DNA from: Sediminicola sp. YIK13
GTDB taxonomy: Bacteria > Bacteroidota > Bacteroidia > Flavobacteriales > Flavobacteriaceae
NCBI RefSeq assembly: GCF_001430825.1
Contig: NZ_CP010535.1
Location: forward strand, 2,150,501-2,214,500
DNA length: 64,000 bases
Reading direction: 5' to 3'
The position numbers and the translations under genes are program-made. Positions 62,370-64,000 of the stretch are shown in pieces (the first letter of the stretch is position 1; each line of letters opens with the position of its first letter). A model generated the notes under the pieces. It saw only the letters and a list, made by a program, of their open reading frames with translations. It was not told where the DNA came from and ran no database searches.

Positions 62370-63336
62370 AGCAGGAATAATTGGAGGTTCAGGATATACC
62401 GGGGGAGAACTGATACGAATTCTACTGAACCATTCCAAGGTAAGTATCGATTTTATATACAGTACAACCAGGGCAGGAAAAAAGGCATCAACGGCACATC
62501 CCGATCTATTGGGGGTGACGGATATAAAGTTTACCGATGAGGTTAACTTAACGGTGGATGTGGTCTTTCTTTGTTTGGGCCATGGTAATTCTACCTCTTT
62601 TTTGAATGAACACCAGTTTTCTGCCAATACGAAAATTATTGACCTGAGTAATGACTTCAGACTAGCAGCAGATGCCCAATTCAAAGGCAAGGATTTTGTC
62701 TATGGGCTACCAGAACTGAACAAAGAAGCCATTAAAAAGGCAAATTATATTGCTAATCCAGGGTGTTTCGCAACTGCCATACAATTGGCACTATTGCCTT
62801 TGGCGAAAGCTGGCGCCCTTGACAATCCTGTGCACATCAATGCTGTCACGGGCAGTACTGGAGCAGGTGTTGTTTTATCCGCGACTTCTCATTTTAGTTG
62901 GAGAACCAACAACATTTCCTGGTACAAACCCTTTACCCACCAACATCTGGGAGAAATAAATGAAAGTTTACATTCCCTCCAATCCAATGCTGGGGAGCTA
63001 TTCTTTTTGCCCAGTCGTGGTAATTTCACCCGCGGCATCTTTGCCACAGCCTACACCAACTATAATGGGTCTTTAGAAGACGCTAAAAGCCTGTTTAAGG
63101 ACTTTTATGCCGATGCTAAATTTACGCAAGTCTCTGACGAGGAAATTTGTCTGAAACAGATAGTGAACACCAATCATTGCCATATCCATCTGCACAAGCA
63201 CAACGGAGTGTTGTTGGTCACCTCTGCCATAGATAATTTATTAAAAGGTGCGTCAGGGCAGGCCGTACAAAACATGAACCTGATGTTTAAGTTTGAGGAA
63301 ACGGAAGGACTACAATTAAAAGCAGGAGTATTTTAA
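62362..63336 (+). CDS. argC: N-acetyl(succinyl)-gamma-glutamyl-phosphate reductase
   Basis: Third step of ornithine synthesis, 324 residues. NADP loop IKAGIIGGSGYTGGELIRIL at the N-terminus and catalytic Cys in IANPGCFATAIQLAL. In Bacteroidota the acyl group can be succinyl instead of acetyl; the sequence does not decide. The frame is open upstream to 62296 within argG, but the ATG at 62362 matches the family start and overlaps argG by 8 bases. Confidence 0.95.
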   Translation: MIKAGIIGGSGYTGGELIRILLNHSKVSIDFIYSTTRAGKKASTAHPDLLGVTDIKFTDEVNLTVDVVFLCLGHGNSTSFLNEHQFSANTKIIDLSNDFRLAADAQFKGKDFVYGLPELNKEAIKKANYIANPGCFATAIQLALLPLAKAGALDNPVHINAVTGSTGAGVVLSATSHFSWRTNNISWYKPFTHQHLGEINESLHSLQSNAGELFFLPSRGNFTRGIFATAYTNYNGSLEDAKSLFKDFYADAKFTQVSDEEICLKQIVNTNHCHIHLHKHNGVLLVTSAIDNLLKGASGQAVQNMNLMFKFEETEGLQLKAGVF

Positions 63337-63385
63337 ATTATTGATCGTTGCCTTTTTGTGAACAATAACGAATAAACAAAACAAA

Positions 63386-64000
63386 ATGAAAATAGCCATA
63401 CTAGGGGCGGGAAACTTGGGTTTGTCCATAGCCAAAGGATTATTGAATACAAATGACGGGATCGCCTCCATATACCTCACCAAAAGAGATATAAGCCCGA
63501 TAAAAGCTCTGGAGTCGTATGGCAATGTCACTGTGACCATGGACAACAAGGAAGCACTTAAAAATTCGGATATTTTAATTTTTGCCGTGCAACCCGTACA
63601 TTTTGAAAACATTCTAGAACAGCTAAAAGACTATTTAGCGGACAACCATATCATTATTTCCACGATTACCGGATTTAGCATAGAACGAATAGAAAAAGTT
63701 ATAGGAAAGAATAACAACATTATCCGAAGCATGCCCAATACGGCAATTTCAGTAGGCCAGTCCATGACCTGCATCTGCGCCAATGAAAAGGGTCAGGGAA
63801 AAATTGAACTGGCCAGGACAATTTTCAATAAAATGGGCCATTCTATGATCATTCCGGAAAATCAAATGCAGGCAGCCACGGTCATTTGCGCCAGTGGGAT
63901 AGCCTTTTGGATGCGCCTTATCAGGGCTACCACCCAAGGTGCCATTCAACTTGGATTTGATGCCAAAGAAGCACAGGAACTGGCTATGCATACCTGCAAT
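63386..64000 (+). CDS. proC: Pyrroline-5-carboxylate reductase, 3' end cut by window edge
   Basis: First 205 codons of a ProC protein. NAD(P) loop MKIAILGAGNLGLSIAKGL, then FAVQPVHFENIL and IIRSMPNTAISVGQSMT, typical of the family, and the dimer helix with ASGIAFWMRLI. It reduces pyrroline-5-carboxylate to proline. A proC gene inside the arginine operon is characteristic of Bacteroidota. The remaining arg genes (argD, argF-like, argB and others) are expected beyond the right edge. Confidence 0.93.
   Translation, partial: MKIAILGAGNLGLSIAKGLLNTNDGIASIYLTKRDISPIKALESYGNVTVTMDNKEALKNSDILIFAVQPVHFENILEQLKDYLADNHIIISTITGFSIERIEKVIGKNNNIIRSMPNTAISVGQSMTCICANEKGQGKIELARTIFNKMGHSMIIPENQMQAATVICASGIAFWMRLIRATTQGAIQLGFDAKEAQELAMHTCN

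Overview
This window is a stretch of ordinary chromosome from a member of the Bacteroidota, almost certainly a marine Flavobacteriaceae. The evidence is the AT-rich base composition, the lack of Shine-Dalgarno sequences, repeated matches to the Bacteroidota promoter pattern (TTTG or TTG, about 19-21 bp, then TAnnTTTG), a mevalonate-pathway HMG-CoA reductase, a CxxC-free TopA tail, a GYDIA-type GHMP kinase, a HYC_CC_PP protein, a ProC gene inside an arginine operon, and protein signatures typical of that family. No CRISPR array, prophage or insertion sequence was seen. Coding density is high and no gene-free stretch exceeds 300 bases.

Layout. 1-3064 (minus): a formimidoylglutamase-like gene cut by the window edge, behind topA. 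3187-4431 (minus): an LVIVD-repeat lipoprotein. 4588-11262 (plus): miaB, a sigma-54 type activator, lptE, a TPR protein, secG, then groES-groEL. 11333-14496 (minus): a metal-handling module (HYC_CC_PP protein, TonB-dependent receptor, HMA-domain protein). 14642-22354 (plus): a GAF/fRMsr protein, purH, then the rod-shape operon mreB-mreC-mreD-mrdA-rodA. 22351-25373 (minus): a NUC1-type endonuclease and the tail-specific protease Prc. 25587-30410 (plus): surE, a small membrane protein, lpxB, an NlpC/P60 lipoprotein and comEC. 30413-34125 (minus): a POT peptide transporter and a DPP-IV family peptidase, a peptide-scavenging pair. 34288-36542 (plus): HMG-CoA reductase and the GYDIA kinase. 36599-44447 (minus): an envelope-biogenesis block (coaX, FadL-like barrel, TPR protein, lptC, a small membrane protein, a CNNM/CBS protein and a parvulin PPIase). 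44549-44621: tRNA-Phe. 44808-46813 (minus): a small YfiM-like protein and a GH32 fructan hydrolase.

46948-51389 (plus) is an arsenosugar-type cluster: rhodanese, TIGR04282 glycosyltransferase, purine nucleoside phosphorylase, ArsM methyltransferase, DUF547 protein and TIGR04283 glycosyltransferase. The radical-SAM enzyme ArsS expected with these genes is absent from the window. An amidase and a GH113-like glycosidase follow on the minus strand. 53683-60347 (plus) holds a FAD oxidoreductase, a membrane polyferredoxin and three glycosyltransferases of unknown product.

The right end (60354-64000) is the start of an arginine operon: GNAT (ArgA-like), argG, argC and proC, the last cut by the edge. 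A promoter and a previously unlisted 27-codon leader ORF ending in three Arg codons precede it. That leader looks like an arginine-sensing attenuator peptide and is the most interesting regulatory find here. The arsenosugar cluster without ArsS and the neighbouring redox/glycosyltransferase genes are the most interesting metabolic finds.
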